This document shows positions 32,433 to 41,219 of a stretch of DNA of 64,000 nucleotides, piece by piece. The notes beneath the pieces were generated by a model. It had not been told where the DNA came from. It searched no databases and saw nothing but the letters and a program-made list of their open reading frames with translations. How positions within the stretch are numbered: position 1 is the stretch's first letter; each line of letters opens with the position of its first letter. The translations under genes and the position numbers were made by a program. Source of the stretch: Amycolatopsis acidiphila (GTDB lineage Bacteria > Actinomycetota > Actinomycetes > Mycobacteriales > Pseudonocardiaceae); contig NZ_CP090063.1 in NCBI RefSeq assembly GCF_021391495.1, forward strand, positions 8,119,623-8,183,622. Direction: 5' to 3'.

Positions 32433-35264
32433 TCAGACGACGACGTTCACCAGGCGGCCGGGCACCACGATCACCTTGCGCGGCTCGCCGCCGTCCAGCA
32501 GCGCCACGATCTTCTCGTCGGCCAGCGCGGCCGACTGCACCGCGTCCTTGCCCGCGTCCGCCGCGACCGTGATCCGGGCCCGCACCTTGCCGTTGACCTG
32601 GATCGGGTACTCGACGGTGTCCTCGACCAGGTACTGCTCATCGGCGACCGGGAACGGCCCGTGCACCAGCGAGTCCGTGTGGCCCAGCCGCTGCCACAGC
32701 TCCTCGGCGATGTGCGGGCACAGCGGCGCCAGCATCAGCACCAGCGGTTCGACCAGTTCGCGTGGCGTGCCCTCCGCCGAGCCGTAGACCTTCGTCAGGT
32801 GGTTGTTCAGCTCGATCAGCTTCGCGCCCGCGGTGTTGAACCGCATCTCCGCGTAGTCCTCGCGGACGCCGGCGATGGTCTTGTGCAGCTGCCTGCGGTC
32901 CTCGGTGGTCGGCTCGGCCGACGACACCCGCGGCTCGCCGGTCCGCTCGTCGACCACCAGCCGCCACAGCCGCTGCAGGAACCGGTGCGAGCCCACGACA
33001 TCCTTCGTCGCCCACGGGCGGGACAGGTCCAGCGGACCCATCGCCATCTCGTAGAACCGGAAGGTGTCGGCCCCGTAGTCCGCCGCCATCTGGTCGGGCG
33101 TGACCACGTTCTTCAGGCTCTTGCCCATCTTCCCGTATTCCTGCGTGACCTCTTCGCCGTGGAAGAAGAACTTGCCGTCCTTTTCCTCGACCTCTTCGGC
33201 GGCGACGTAGACACCGCGCGAGTCCTTGTAGGCGAACGCCTGGATGTAGCCCTGGTTGTACAGCCGGCGGTACGGCTCCTTCGCGGACACGTGGCCCAGG
33301 TCGTACAGCACCTTCTGCCAGAACCGCGCGTACAGCAGGTGCAGCACCGCGTGCTCCACACCACCGACGTACAGGTCCAGGCCACCCGGGTCGGTCACCC
33401 CGTGCTCGGCAGGCCGCGGGCCCATCCAGTAACGCTCGTTCTCCGGGTCGACGAACCTCTCGGAGTTGGTCGGGTCGATGTAGCGCAGCTGGTACCAGCA
33501 CGAACCGGCCCACTGCGGCATCACGTTGGTGTCGCGGCGGTACTGCTTGGGCCCGTCGCCCAGGTCCAGCGTCACGTTGACCCAGTCGGTCGCCTTCGCC
33601 AGCGGGGGCGAGGGCTCGGAGTCCGCGTCGTCCGGGTCGAAGGTCTGCGGCGAGTAGTCGTCGACCTCGGGCAGCACGACCGGCAGTTCGCTCTCCGGCA
33701 GCGGGATGGGCCTGCCGTCGTCGCCGTACACGATCGGGAACGGCTCGCCCCAGTACCGCTGCCGCGCGAACAGCCAGTCGCGCAGCTTGTACTGGGTGGT
33801 GCCTTCGCCGTGGCCGTGCTCCTCCAGCCAGTCGATGATCGCCTTCTTGGCCTCCTCGACGTCCATCCCGTCCAGGAAGCCGGAATTGATCGCCGGGCCT
33901 TCGCCGGTGTAGGCCTCGCCGTCGAAACCGTCCGGCGGCTGCACGGTGCGGATGATCTCCAGGCCGAACTTCGTCGCGAAGTCCCAGTCACGCTGGTCCT
34001 GCGCGGGCACCGCCATGATCGCGCCGGTGCCGTAGCCCATCAGCACGTAGTCGGCGACGAAGACCGGGATCTCCTTGCCGTTGGCCGGGTTCACCGCGGT
34101 GGCGCCGATGAACACGCCCGTCTTGTCGCGGCTCTCCTGACGGTCCAGTTCGGACTTGCGCGAGGCCGCCAGCCGGTAGGCCTCGACCGCCTCCACCGGG
34201 GTGGCGGCACCACCGGTCCACGCTTCGTCCACATCGGACGGCCACGCCGCGGCGGTCAGCCGGTCGACCAGCGGGTGCTCCGGCGCCAGCACCAGGTACG
34301 TCGCGCCGAACAGCGTGTCGGGCCGGGTGGTGAACACCTCGATCCGCTCCTCGCCGGCGGCGAAGGACACCCGCGCCCCCCGCGAGCGGCCGATCCAGTT
34401 GCGCTGCATGGCCTTGACCTTCTCCGGCCAGTCCAGCAGCTCCAGGTCGTCCAGCAGGCGGTCGGCGTACGCGGTGATCCGCATCATCCACTGGCGCAGG
34501 TTCTTGCGGAACACCGGGAAGTTGCCGCGGTCACTGCGGCCGTCGGCGGTGACCTCCTCGTTCGCGACCACGGTGCCCAGGCCGGGGGCCCAGTTCACCG
34601 GCGCGTCGGAGATGTACACCAGCCGGTGCGAGTCGATGATTTCGCGCTGCTCGGCGACGGTCAGCTCGCCCCAGCCGCGGCCGTCCGGCGTGCGGCGCTC
34701 GTCCTGCGCGTACTCTTTCTCCAGCTCGACGATCGGCCGGGCCTTGCCCTGCTTCTCGTCGTACCAGGCGTTGTAGATCTGCAGGAAGATCCACTGCGTC
34801 CACTTGTAGTACTCGGGGTCGATGGTGGCGATCCGGCGCCGCTCGTCGTGGCCCAGGCCCAGCCTGCGGATCTGGCGCAGGTAGGTCTCGATGTTCTCTT
34901 CGGTGGTCTTGCGCGGGTGCTGGCCCGTCTGCACCGCGTACTGCTCGGCGGGCAGCCCGAACGCGTCGAAGCCCATGGTGTGCAGCACGTTGCGCCCGAT
35001 CATCCGGTGGTAGCGGGCGTAGACGTCGGTGCCGATGAAGCCCAGCGGGTGCCCGACGTGCAGGCCGGAACCCGAGGGGTACGGGAACATGTCCTGGACG
35101 AACAGCTTGTCCGAGGGCAGCGGGGTCTCGGCGAGCGGGCCGACCGGGTTCGGCGCGTGGTACGAGCCGTGGTCGGCCCAGTAGTTCTGCCAGCGCAGCT
35201 CTATCCGCCCGGCCACCTCCGCGGTGTAGCGGTGGCCAGGGGTCTCCTCGGTTGCCTCACTCAC
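32433..35264 (-). CDS. leuS: Leucyl-tRNA synthetase
   Basis: This is a 943-residue class Ia synthetase. The HIGH-type motif is in [19 protein letters not shown] (about residues 60-78). The CP1 editing domain contains [20 protein letters not shown]. The KMSKS loop appears as [11 protein letters not shown]. The anticodon-binding domain and the C-terminal [13 protein letters not shown] region follow. It charges tRNA-Leu and edits mis-activated amino acids. Divergent from the SdpI-like gene across only 52 bp, so the two promoters must overlap. I see no T-box leader. Confidence 0.97.
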   Translation of the reverse strand: MSEATEETPGHRYTAEVAGRIELRWQNYWADHGSYHAPNPVGPLAETPLPSDKLFVQDMFPYPSGSGLHVGHPLGFIGTDVYARYHRMIGRNVLHTMGFDAFGLPAEQYAVQTGQHPRKTTEENIETYLRQIRRLGLGHDERRRIATIDPEYYKWTQWIFLQIYNAWYDEKQGKARPIVELEKEYAQDERRTPDGRGWGELTVAEQREIIDSHRLVYISDAPVNWAPGLGTVVANEEVTADGRSDRGNFPVFRKNLRQWMMRITAYADRLLDDLELLDWPEKVKAMQRNWIGRSRGARVSFAAGEERIEVFTTRPDTLFGATYLVLAPEHPLVDRLTAAAWPSDVDEAWTGGAATPVEAVEAYRLAASRKSELDRQESRDKTGVFIGATAVNPANGKEIPVFVADYVLMGYGTGAIMAVPAQDQRDWDFATKFGLEIIRTVQPPDGFDGEAYTGEGPAINSGFLDGMDVEEAKKAIIDWLEEHGHGEGTTQYKLRDWLFARQRYWGEPFPIVYGDDGRPIPLPESELPVVLPEVDDYSPQTFDPDDADSEPSPPLAKATDWVNVTLDLGDGPKQYRRDTNVMPQWAGSCWYQLRYIDPTNSERFVDPENERYWMGPRPAEHGVTDPGGLDLYVGGVEHAVLHLLYARFWQKVLYDLGHVSAKEPYRRLYNQGYIQAFAYKDSRGVYVAAEEVEEKDGKFFFHGEEVTQEYGKMGKSLKNVVTPDQMAADYGADTFRFYEMAMGPLDLSRPWATKDVVGSHRFLQRLWRLVVDERTGEPRVSSAEPTTEDRRQLHKTIAGVREDYAEMRFNTAGAKLIELNNHLTKVYGSAEGTPRELVEPLVLMLAPLCPHIAEELWQRLGHTDSLVHGPFPVADEQYLVEDTVEYPIQVNGKVRARITVAADAGKDAVQSAALADEKIVALLDGGEPRKVIVVPGRLVNVVV

Positions 35265-35289
35265 ACACCAATGGTATGCCGCCGGTCGA

Positions 35290-35305
35290 ACGGGTTCCGA
35301 CCCGT
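35290..35305. promoter_or_regulatory. Dyad in the leuS / sdpI-like divergent promoter
   Basis: ACGGGT (35290-35295) and ACCCGT (35300-35305) form a perfect 6-bp dyad in the 52-bp gap. A TATCCT box (35305-35310) just before GTG 35317 suggests a leaderless transcript for the plus-strand gene. Confidence 0.4.
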
Positions 35306-35316
35306 ATCCTTACCCG

Positions 35317-35715
35317 GTGTTCGCAATCGCGCTGATACCCGTCGTGCTCGGTCTCGTGGTCGCCTGGGGTGGCCTGCTCGGCTGGCGCGAGAAGCTGTCG
35401 AACCGAGGCGCGGGGGTGCGCACCGAGGCGACGCTGCGCTCCGCCGAGGCGTTCCGGATCGGCAACAAGGTGGCCGGCCTGCCGACCGTCGTGGCCGGGA
35501 TCATCGGGGTCTTCGCCGGGATCGCCGGGCTGGTCATCCCCACGACCGCGGGCATCGTGACCGCGACGGTGGTCGGCCTGGTCGGCATGTTCGCCCTCGT
35601 CGTCGCCGGTGGGGTGCTCGGTCACCGCGCCGCGCTGGCCGTGCCGGCGCCCGCCGCCGTGCCGGCCGGCTGCTCCGGCTGTGCGTGCGGAAGCTGCTCG
35701 CTGCAGAAGGCCTAG
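35317..35715 (+). CDS. Small SdpI-like membrane protein with Cys-rich tail
   Basis: This is a 132-residue membrane protein with three hydrophobic segments. The loop after the first (GVRTEATLRSAEAFRIGNK) resembles the G-x-R-T-x-x-T-x-x-S-x-x-x-W/F-x-x-x-x-K/R motif of SdpI/YhfL immunity-type proteins. The C-terminus is unusual: a cluster of four cysteines in CSGCACGSC. GTG 35317 is probably leaderless. Four bases overlap the convergent yqgE gene. A role is not known; the Cys cluster could bind metal. Confidence 0.7.
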   Translation: MFAIALIPVVLGLVVAWGGLLGWREKLSNRGAGVRTEATLRSAEAFRIGNKVAGLPTVVAGIIGVFAGIAGLVIPTTAGIVTATVVGLVGMFALVVAGGVLGHRAALAVPAPAAVPAGCSGCACGSCSLQKA

Positions 35716-36284
35716 TTGCGCTGCAGGTCGCCGGGGTGGGTGGCCAGCAGCGCGGTCGGCACGCCTTGGCGGCGCAGCACCTGGCCCCACAGGTCCCGCT
35801 CGGGTGTGGCCAGGACGTCGCTGGGCAGCGCGGGCACGATGAGCCAGTCGCCGCGGTCGATCTCGCCCCCGAGCTGCCCGGCGTCCCAGCCCGCGTACCC
35901 GGCGAAGACCCGCAGCCCGCGCACCTTCGGCACCAGCAGGTCGGGGTCGGCGTCGAGGTCGACCAGCGCGACCGGGCCGCGTACGCCGATCAGCCCCGGC
36001 ACGGCGGCCGCCGTCTCGCCGGCACGCAGCGCGGCCAGGCACAACGCCGTCTTCTTCTCCACCGGGCCGCCGACGAAGACCGACTGCGGTTCGACAACGT
36101 GCCGGCCCCAGCTGGGCAGCACGTCGTCGACCGGTACGTCGCTCGGCCGGTTGAGGACGACACCGAGCGTCCCCTCGTCCCGGTGGTCGATGACGAAGAC
36201 GACCGTCCGACGGAAGTTGGGATCGAACATCGTGGGGGCGGCGACCAGGAGTGAGCCCGGTCCAACCTCGGCGTCCGCTGGCAC
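35712..36284 (-). CDS. YqgE/AlgH family protein (UPF0301, Rv0038-like)
   Basis: This is a 190-residue protein of the UPF0301 family. Signature segments are GSLLVAAPTMFDPNFRRTVV, LGVVLNRPSD, VFVGGPVEKKTALCL, LRVFAGYAGWDAGQL and GDWLIVPA. GTG 36284 is the only start that gives the usual N-terminus, although its SD is weak. The biochemical role of the family is unknown. The neighbourhood leuS - yqgE - MFS is the same as M. tuberculosis Rv0041, Rv0038, Rv0037c. Confidence 0.9.
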   Translation of the reverse strand: MPADAEVGPGSLLVAAPTMFDPNFRRTVVFVIDHRDEGTLGVVLNRPSDVPVDDVLPSWGRHVVEPQSVFVGGPVEKKTALCLAALRAGETAAAVPGLIGVRGPVALVDLDADPDLLVPKVRGLRVFAGYAGWDAGQLGGEIDRGDWLIVPALPSDVLATPERDLWGQVLRRQGVPTALLATHPGDLQRN

Positions 36285-36523
36285 GAGGCCATGATCCCAC
36301 CCCCCACCCGGAGGATTCGACCGGCGCGGGAACAACACGCCGCCGGGGTCCGTTGGACAGAGTGGCCGGCGCGCTCCGTGTCCCCCGGGCCCACTTGAGA
36401 AGAGCCTTTGTGGAATACCGTTCGGCTGGAGCCACACTGCGCCACGCCGCCGAGAGGCGACCAAGTGCGCCGGCCCCTTCGCTCGCTCAGAGATATCGAG
36501 TCGGCACCGTATGCTGTCGAGCT

Positions 36524-37819
36524 GTGACAGCGAGCGCGGAACCAGAAGTCAGGAAGCCCGGTCCGCGCGCGTTCTTCGCGATGCCGGCCTTCCGCAGGCT
36601 GCTGTTCTCCCGCTTCGCCGCCCAGTGGTCCGACGGCGTCTTCCGCGCCGGGCTGGCGGGTGCGGTGCTGTTCAACCCCGAGCGCGGCGCCGACCCGCTG
36701 ACCATCGCGGGCGGCTTCGCCGTGCTGCTGCTGCCGTACTCGGTGCTCGGCCCGTTCGCGGGCGCGCTTCTCGATCGGTGGGACCGGCGGCGCGTGCTCG
36801 TCCTCGCGAACCTGCTGCGCGGGCTGGCGGTCGTCGTCGCCTCCGTCGCGGTCGGGTTCGGGCTCGCCGGCGCCGAACTGTTCGTGCTCGCGCTGGTCGT
36901 CGAGGGCATCTCACGGTTCGCCGGCTCGGGGATGTCGGCCTCGCTGCCCCACGTGGTGCCCAGGCACACCCTGGTGACCGCGAACGCGCTGTCCACCACC
37001 CTCGGCGCGATGGTCGCCGTGCTCGGCGGCGGCTGCGCGATCGCGCTGCGCGCATTGTTCGGCGCGGACAACACCGGTTCGGCGTGGAGCACCTCGTTCG
37101 CGGTGCTCGGCTCGATCGTGGCCGCGTTCATCGCGTCCCGGTTCGGCCGCGGCAGCCTCGGCCCCGACTCGGTCGACGAGCCCGACGACGCGATCGTCGC
37201 GGTCGCTCGTGGTCTGGCCGACGGGGGCCGGGCCGCGCTGGCCGCGCCGACGGTCACCGCCGGGTTCGTCGCGCTGTTCGCGCACCGCGCCTCCTACGGC
37301 ATCTCCCTGCTGCTCACCGTGCTCCTGCTCCGTTACTCCTTCCACGACCTCGGCCTGCTCAAGGCCGGACTCCCCGGGCTGGGACAGCTCGCCGTGATGG
37401 CGGCCGCCGGCATCCTGCTCGCCGGGTTCTGCACGCCCCGGCTGGTCGCCCGGTTCGGGCGGCACAAGGTCGTGCTCAGCTCGCTGCTGCTCGCGGCGGC
37501 CAGCCAGGCCGGGCTGGGCCTGCCGATGCGGCTGCCGACCGTGCTGGTCGCCGCGTTCCTCATCACCGCGGCCGGTCAGGTGCTCAAGCTGTGCGTCGAC
37601 TCCGCCGTCCAGCGCGACGTCGGCGACGAGGCACGCGGACGCGTGTTCGCGCTCTACGACACGCTCTTCAACACCACCCAGGTGGCCGCGGTCGCCGTCG
37701 CGGCGGCCTTCGTGCCGCTGGACGGACGTTCACCGGCCCTCCTGCTCGTCGCGACCGCCGTCTACCTGCTCGGCGGCCTCGGCTATCTCCTCGCCATCCG
37801 GCGCAATCCGCGCGTCTGA
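36524..37819 (+). CDS. MFS transporter (Rv0037c-like)
   Basis: This is a 431-residue protein with about 12 hydrophobic helices. It starts at GTG 36524, probably leaderless because TATGCT lies just upstream at 36510. Features: FRRLLFSRFAAQWSDGVFRA (helix 1), the MFS loop LDRWDRRRVLVLANLLRG, and a second half starting near residue 245 with VARFGRHKV. The fold is like that of MFS proteins of the enterobactin-exporter/lysophospholipid-transporter branch. The substrate is unknown. Its position beside yqgE is conserved. Confidence 0.9.
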   Translation: MTASAEPEVRKPGPRAFFAMPAFRRLLFSRFAAQWSDGVFRAGLAGAVLFNPERGADPLTIAGGFAVLLLPYSVLGPFAGALLDRWDRRRVLVLANLLRGLAVVVASVAVGFGLAGAELFVLALVVEGISRFAGSGMSASLPHVVPRHTLVTANALSTTLGAMVAVLGGGCAIALRALFGADNTGSAWSTSFAVLGSIVAAFIASRFGRGSLGPDSVDEPDDAIVAVARGLADGGRAALAAPTVTAGFVALFAHRASYGISLLLTVLLLRYSFHDLGLLKAGLPGLGQLAVMAAAGILLAGFCTPRLVARFGRHKVVLSSLLLAAASQAGLGLPMRLPTVLVAAFLITAAGQVLKLCVDSAVQRDVGDEARGRVFALYDTLFNTTQVAAVAVAAAFVPLDGRSPALLLVATAVYLLGGLGYLLAIRRNPRV

Positions 37820-37847
37820 CGGCCCGCTCTCGCTTAGAGTGATCGCG

Positions 37848-38945
37848 ATGGACGCAACGGCCGGACGCCCGCTCGCCGTGACCTTCCGGCAGGCGCGGGT
37901 GGTGGATGTCCACCGCCCGGGCGAGGTCCCGGTGGTGGACCGGCCTGCCGTGCCCGAGGACGAGATCCCGCGTGTGCTGCGGTACCTGGAGCGGCAGCCC
38001 GCGGTGCTCGTCGGCAGCGGGCTGGGTCCCGACATCTTCAGCGGCGGCGCGGAGTCCGACGTCCCCGAGAGCTACCACACCGACGGCACCTGGGTCTGGC
38101 ACGCGTCGGTGCCGCACTACCTGCGCAAGTACGGCACCCCGCCGGAGCCGGAGTTCCTCGAGCACATCCGCGCCCAGGAGTTCCAGCCCCCGTACGTCGA
38201 CAAGCTGCTCCGGCGCACGGCGGCAGCCGACCTGCTGGGCAGGCCCCGGCCCCGCGCCGACCTGCGGGACCTCGGCCCGACCAGCGGAGACGTCGCCGCC
38301 GCGCTGGAGACCCAGCCCGACCCGAAGCTCGAGGACCCGGCATTGCTCGTGGTGCTGGCGCAGCGGCTGAACGAGCAGGGCGTCTGGCCCGAGGCGTACC
38401 GGATCGCGGCGCGCGCGGACCAGGCGTGGTGCCTCAACGCGACCGACCGCGGCTGGGAGGTCGCGTGGCACGAGAACTCGGCCCCGGTCGAGCCGAGGTA
38501 CTTCGACCAGGCCGAGGCAGCGGCCCAGTTCCTGCTCGGCGCGCTGCTGCTGCACCCGGCCAGGATGACGGCCGGGCAGGAGACACCGCTGGAGACCGCG
38601 GCCGAGCTCGCCGACTGGCCGATCCAGCCGACCGAGGACGAGCCGCCGCTGACCCTGCTGCGCAACAAACGCGTCGTCCGGCTCCGAGCAGGCGCCGTCG
38701 TGCTGCGGTTCGGCGGCGAGGGCGGGAACCTGGTGCACCACGACGAGGCCCGGTTCCCGACAACCTCGCTGCCGATCGAACGGGAGCGGCAGGAGCGCAA
38801 GTACCGGCTGTGCCGGCCGCTGACGGTCATCCTCGGCATCGCGATCCCGTGGGCGAAGCTGCCCGGCGGCGCGGTGAGCTACGTGCTGCCGAAGGCCATC
38901 CGCGAGCACGTCGCCGACGGCAGCTTGGAGCGTTTTGTCGGTTAA
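37848..38945 (+). CDS. TNT-like domain protein 1
   Basis: This is a 365-residue cytosolic-looking protein; start ATG 37848 (GTG 37839 is also in frame). The N-terminal region (about 10-130: VTFRQARVVDV, ESYHTDGTWVWHASVPHYLR) is shared with the next gene. The last about 98 residues resemble the TNT (tuberculosis necrotizing toxin, NAD-glycohydrolase) fold: LRAGAVVLRFGGEGGNLV, RFPTTSLP and PGGAVSYVLP. By eye, the catalytic His and Gln of TNT are not conserved here (Gln position is S). There is no signal peptide. It is probably an inactive relative or a partner protein; the function is unknown. Confidence 0.6.
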   Translation: MDATAGRPLAVTFRQARVVDVHRPGEVPVVDRPAVPEDEIPRVLRYLERQPAVLVGSGLGPDIFSGGAESDVPESYHTDGTWVWHASVPHYLRKYGTPPEPEFLEHIRAQEFQPPYVDKLLRRTAAADLLGRPRPRADLRDLGPTSGDVAAALETQPDPKLEDPALLVVLAQRLNEQGVWPEAYRIAARADQAWCLNATDRGWEVAWHENSAPVEPRYFDQAEAAAQFLLGALLLHPARMTAGQETPLETAAELADWPIQPTEDEPPLTLLRNKRVVRLRAGAVVLRFGGEGGNLVHHDEARFPTTSLPIERERQERKYRLCRPLTVILGIAIPWAKLPGGAVSYVLPKAIREHVADGSLERFVG

Positions 38946-38954
38946 GGGGGAGAA

Positions 38955-40793
38955 ATGCGGTATCGGGTTGAGCTGACTGCACGGCCGGACGGGCTGTACG
39001 GGGTGTGGCAGGGCCGGCCGTTCCAGGCCGAACGCTCGACGGCGGACGGAACGATGCTGCTCGCCGCCGCGGCGGATGAGGAAGCGCCCGAGGACTTCGA
39101 CGGCGAGTGGCAGTCGCGGCCCGCGAAGGTCGTGCCCGAGGACCAGGTCGAGGCCACCTTCAGCCTGCAGACCCACTGCCTGTTCGACGACGAGATCTTC
39201 CTCGTCGCCCCCGACCCCGACCCGCGTGCGCTCACCCTGCGCTGGGAGGGGCAGAACGAGGCGCGCGCCCGGCAGCTCGGGTTGACCGAGCTCACCGCGA
39301 CGGCCACCCCCGACGAGGTGACCGCTTTGTGGCAGGAACGGCACGACTTCCCCCGCGCCGCCCGCCCCGAGCCCGGTGCCGGCGATCCGGAGGCGCTCGT
39401 CCGGTCGATCGCGCGCGGGGTGCGGGGGATCCTGCCCGACGGGTGGGAGCGCGTCGCGGCCCAGTTCCGGCAGGTGGGGGAGTACGGGGAGATCGAGATC
39501 CGCGCCGTGGGCGACGGCGAGTCCGTGTCGCTGTGCGCGCCGCCGCAGCTCGGTCAGCTGTTCGCGCGGTTGCGCTCGGCCATGTACCGGCCGGGGGCGG
39601 GGACGTGGTTCAAGGGCACGCTGACCCTGGAGGCGCCGTCGTCGTTCCAGTTCGACTACGACACGACGAACGAGCCCAACTGGCGCCAGTCCCCGGTCGG
39701 CAGGCTCACCGCACGGGTGTACGAGGCGGAGCTGGAGCTGTTTCCGCGGGACCGCGGCCAGGTGCCCGAATGGCTGGCGGCCAAGGCTGGGCTTCCGCTG
39801 GACGTGACGTTCCGGCAGGCGCGACTGCCCGAGCAGCCGCAACCGTTGCCGCCGGAGGAGATGCGGCCGGTGCTGGACTACCTCTACCGGGCGCCGGTCG
39901 TGCTGAGCAGGCCGGGACGGTTACCGGACACGATCAACCCGAACGCACCGGCCGACGTGCCCGACGCGTTCCACACCGACGGCGCGTGGATCTGGCCCGC
40001 GGCCGTACCGCACTACCTGCGCAGGTACGGGCTCCCACCGGAGCCGGAGCTGCTGGAGCGGATCCGGGCGAACTCCTACCGGCTGCCGTACCTGTCCGCG
40101 GAGCTGCGGGCCGCGGCGGAGGCCGAGGTGCTCGGCCGGCCGCATCCACCGGCCGCCGGCGCGCCCGAGGTCGACGCGGTGACCCTGGTCGACCGGGGCG
40201 GTGAGCCGCCGATGGGCCTGCGGGCCTCGGAGGTGCTGAGCGTCCTGGAGCGGCGGCTGGCGGAGTACGGGATCCCAGGGACGGCGTACCTCATCGGCGA
40301 GTACGCCGAGGGTGTGTGGTGTCTCCGGCGGACGAAGTCGAGCTGGGAGGTGACCGGCCCCGGTGCCGGCGAGCCGGCGGCGTTCGCGCACGTGGAGGAG
40401 GCCGCGCGGTTCCTGCTGGGTTCGCTGTTGTTGTACCCGGCGCGGACGGAGGAACCACAGCCGCTCGACTGGCCGATCGCCCCCCTGCGCGGGGAACCGC
40501 CGCTGAACTTCTTCCGCGCGAAGCGGATGATCGTGCTGCCCGCGGGAACGGTGGTGGTGCGCTTCGGGAACGAGGCGGGCAACCTGGTCCACGACCCGGC
40601 AACGCGGTTCCCGGAGGCGTCGCTGGCTCCGGAGCGCGAGCAGCTGAGGCAGATGTACCGGCTGGTCAGGAGCCTGTCCGCGCTCACGGGCGTGACGTTG
40701 CCGTGGGGCCCGATGCCCGGTGGCGCGGTCGGCTACCTGCTGCCGCGGGCGATCGGCCAGCACCTGGAGGCGGGGGCACTGGAGCGGGTCTAA
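38955..40793 (+). CDS. TNT-like domain protein 2 with N-terminal YezG-like extension
   Basis: This is a 612-residue paralogue of the previous gene, 9 bp downstream and so co-transcribed. Residues 1-275 are extra; the segment WFKGTLTLEAPSSFQFDYD, then NEPNW and ELELFPRDRGQVPEWL resembles YezG/DUF600 immunity-type proteins. Residues 277-400 repeat the shared block (VTFRQARLPE; DAFHTDGAWIWPAAVPHYLR). The last 96 residues are TNT-like (LPAGTVVVRFGNEAGNLV; RFPEASLAP; PGGAVGYLLP), again with G where TNT has its catalytic Gln. This suggests a toxin-derived or immunity-related fusion. The assignment is by eye. Confidence 0.6.
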   Translation: MRYRVELTARPDGLYGVWQGRPFQAERSTADGTMLLAAAADEEAPEDFDGEWQSRPAKVVPEDQVEATFSLQTHCLFDDEIFLVAPDPDPRALTLRWEGQNEARARQLGLTELTATATPDEVTALWQERHDFPRAARPEPGAGDPEALVRSIARGVRGILPDGWERVAAQFRQVGEYGEIEIRAVGDGESVSLCAPPQLGQLFARLRSAMYRPGAGTWFKGTLTLEAPSSFQFDYDTTNEPNWRQSPVGRLTARVYEAELELFPRDRGQVPEWLAAKAGLPLDVTFRQARLPEQPQPLPPEEMRPVLDYLYRAPVVLSRPGRLPDTINPNAPADVPDAFHTDGAWIWPAAVPHYLRRYGLPPEPELLERIRANSYRLPYLSAELRAAAEAEVLGRPHPPAAGAPEVDAVTLVDRGGEPPMGLRASEVLSVLERRLAEYGIPGTAYLIGEYAEGVWCLRRTKSSWEVTGPGAGEPAAFAHVEEAARFLLGSLLLYPARTEEPQPLDWPIAPLRGEPPLNFFRAKRMIVLPAGTVVVRFGNEAGNLVHDPATRFPEASLAPEREQLRQMYRLVRSLSALTGVTLPWGPMPGGAVGYLLPRAIGQHLEAGALERV

Positions 40794-41122
40794 CCGCGCT
40801 CGATGTTCGTGATCAGGGCGGTGATCTTCGACATGCCGAGGGACATCATCGTGAAGCCCTCGTCGACCTTGCGACCGAGCCCGTCGACCTTCTGCTCGAG
40901 CCGGTCGAGGCGCTGCCCATGCTCCACCTGGGTCTCGCGAAGCGCGTTCAGCGACCTGGTGTGCGCACGCAACGTGGCGCGCACATCCTGGGCGACCGTG
41001 AAGGCGCCGTCAGCGAGAATGTTGGCCATGGAGGCATGGTCGCGCGCATCCTGGGCGACCGCAATCGCCTCCGGCATTTCGTCTTCGAGCTTGGTCACGC
41101 GGCGCTCCAGTTGCTCCGTCAT
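40790..41122 (-). CDS. Small coiled-coil protein
   Basis: This is a 110-residue hydrophilic protein, almost entirely helical with heptad patterns (TEQLERRVTKLEDEM; RLDRLEQKVDGLGRKVDEGF). It has no cysteines or membrane segment. Its stop overlaps the end of the TNT-like gene tail-to-tail by 4 bp. I do not recognise a family; coiled-coil oligomer is the only safe statement. Confidence 0.65.
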   Translation of the reverse strand: MTEQLERRVTKLEDEMPEAIAVAQDARDHASMANILADGAFTVAQDVRATLRAHTRSLNALRETQVEHGQRLDRLEQKVDGLGRKVDEGFTMMSLGMSKITALITNIERG

Positions 41123-41219
41123 GCGAGCACGCTAACCACCCTGAAAAAGCCCCTGACCTGCGGATGCGCTTGATCGCGGCCACTCCGGCGAAGGTGCGCG
41201 GGGCGCGCGTGACCGCGGT

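Noticed and set aside
32661..36254. Open frame of 1197 codons on the plus strand opposite leuS and yqgE
   Set aside because: It runs antisense through leuS, across the spacer and through yqgE, and encodes an Arg/His/Val-rich sequence with no domain. It is a GC-bias artefact.
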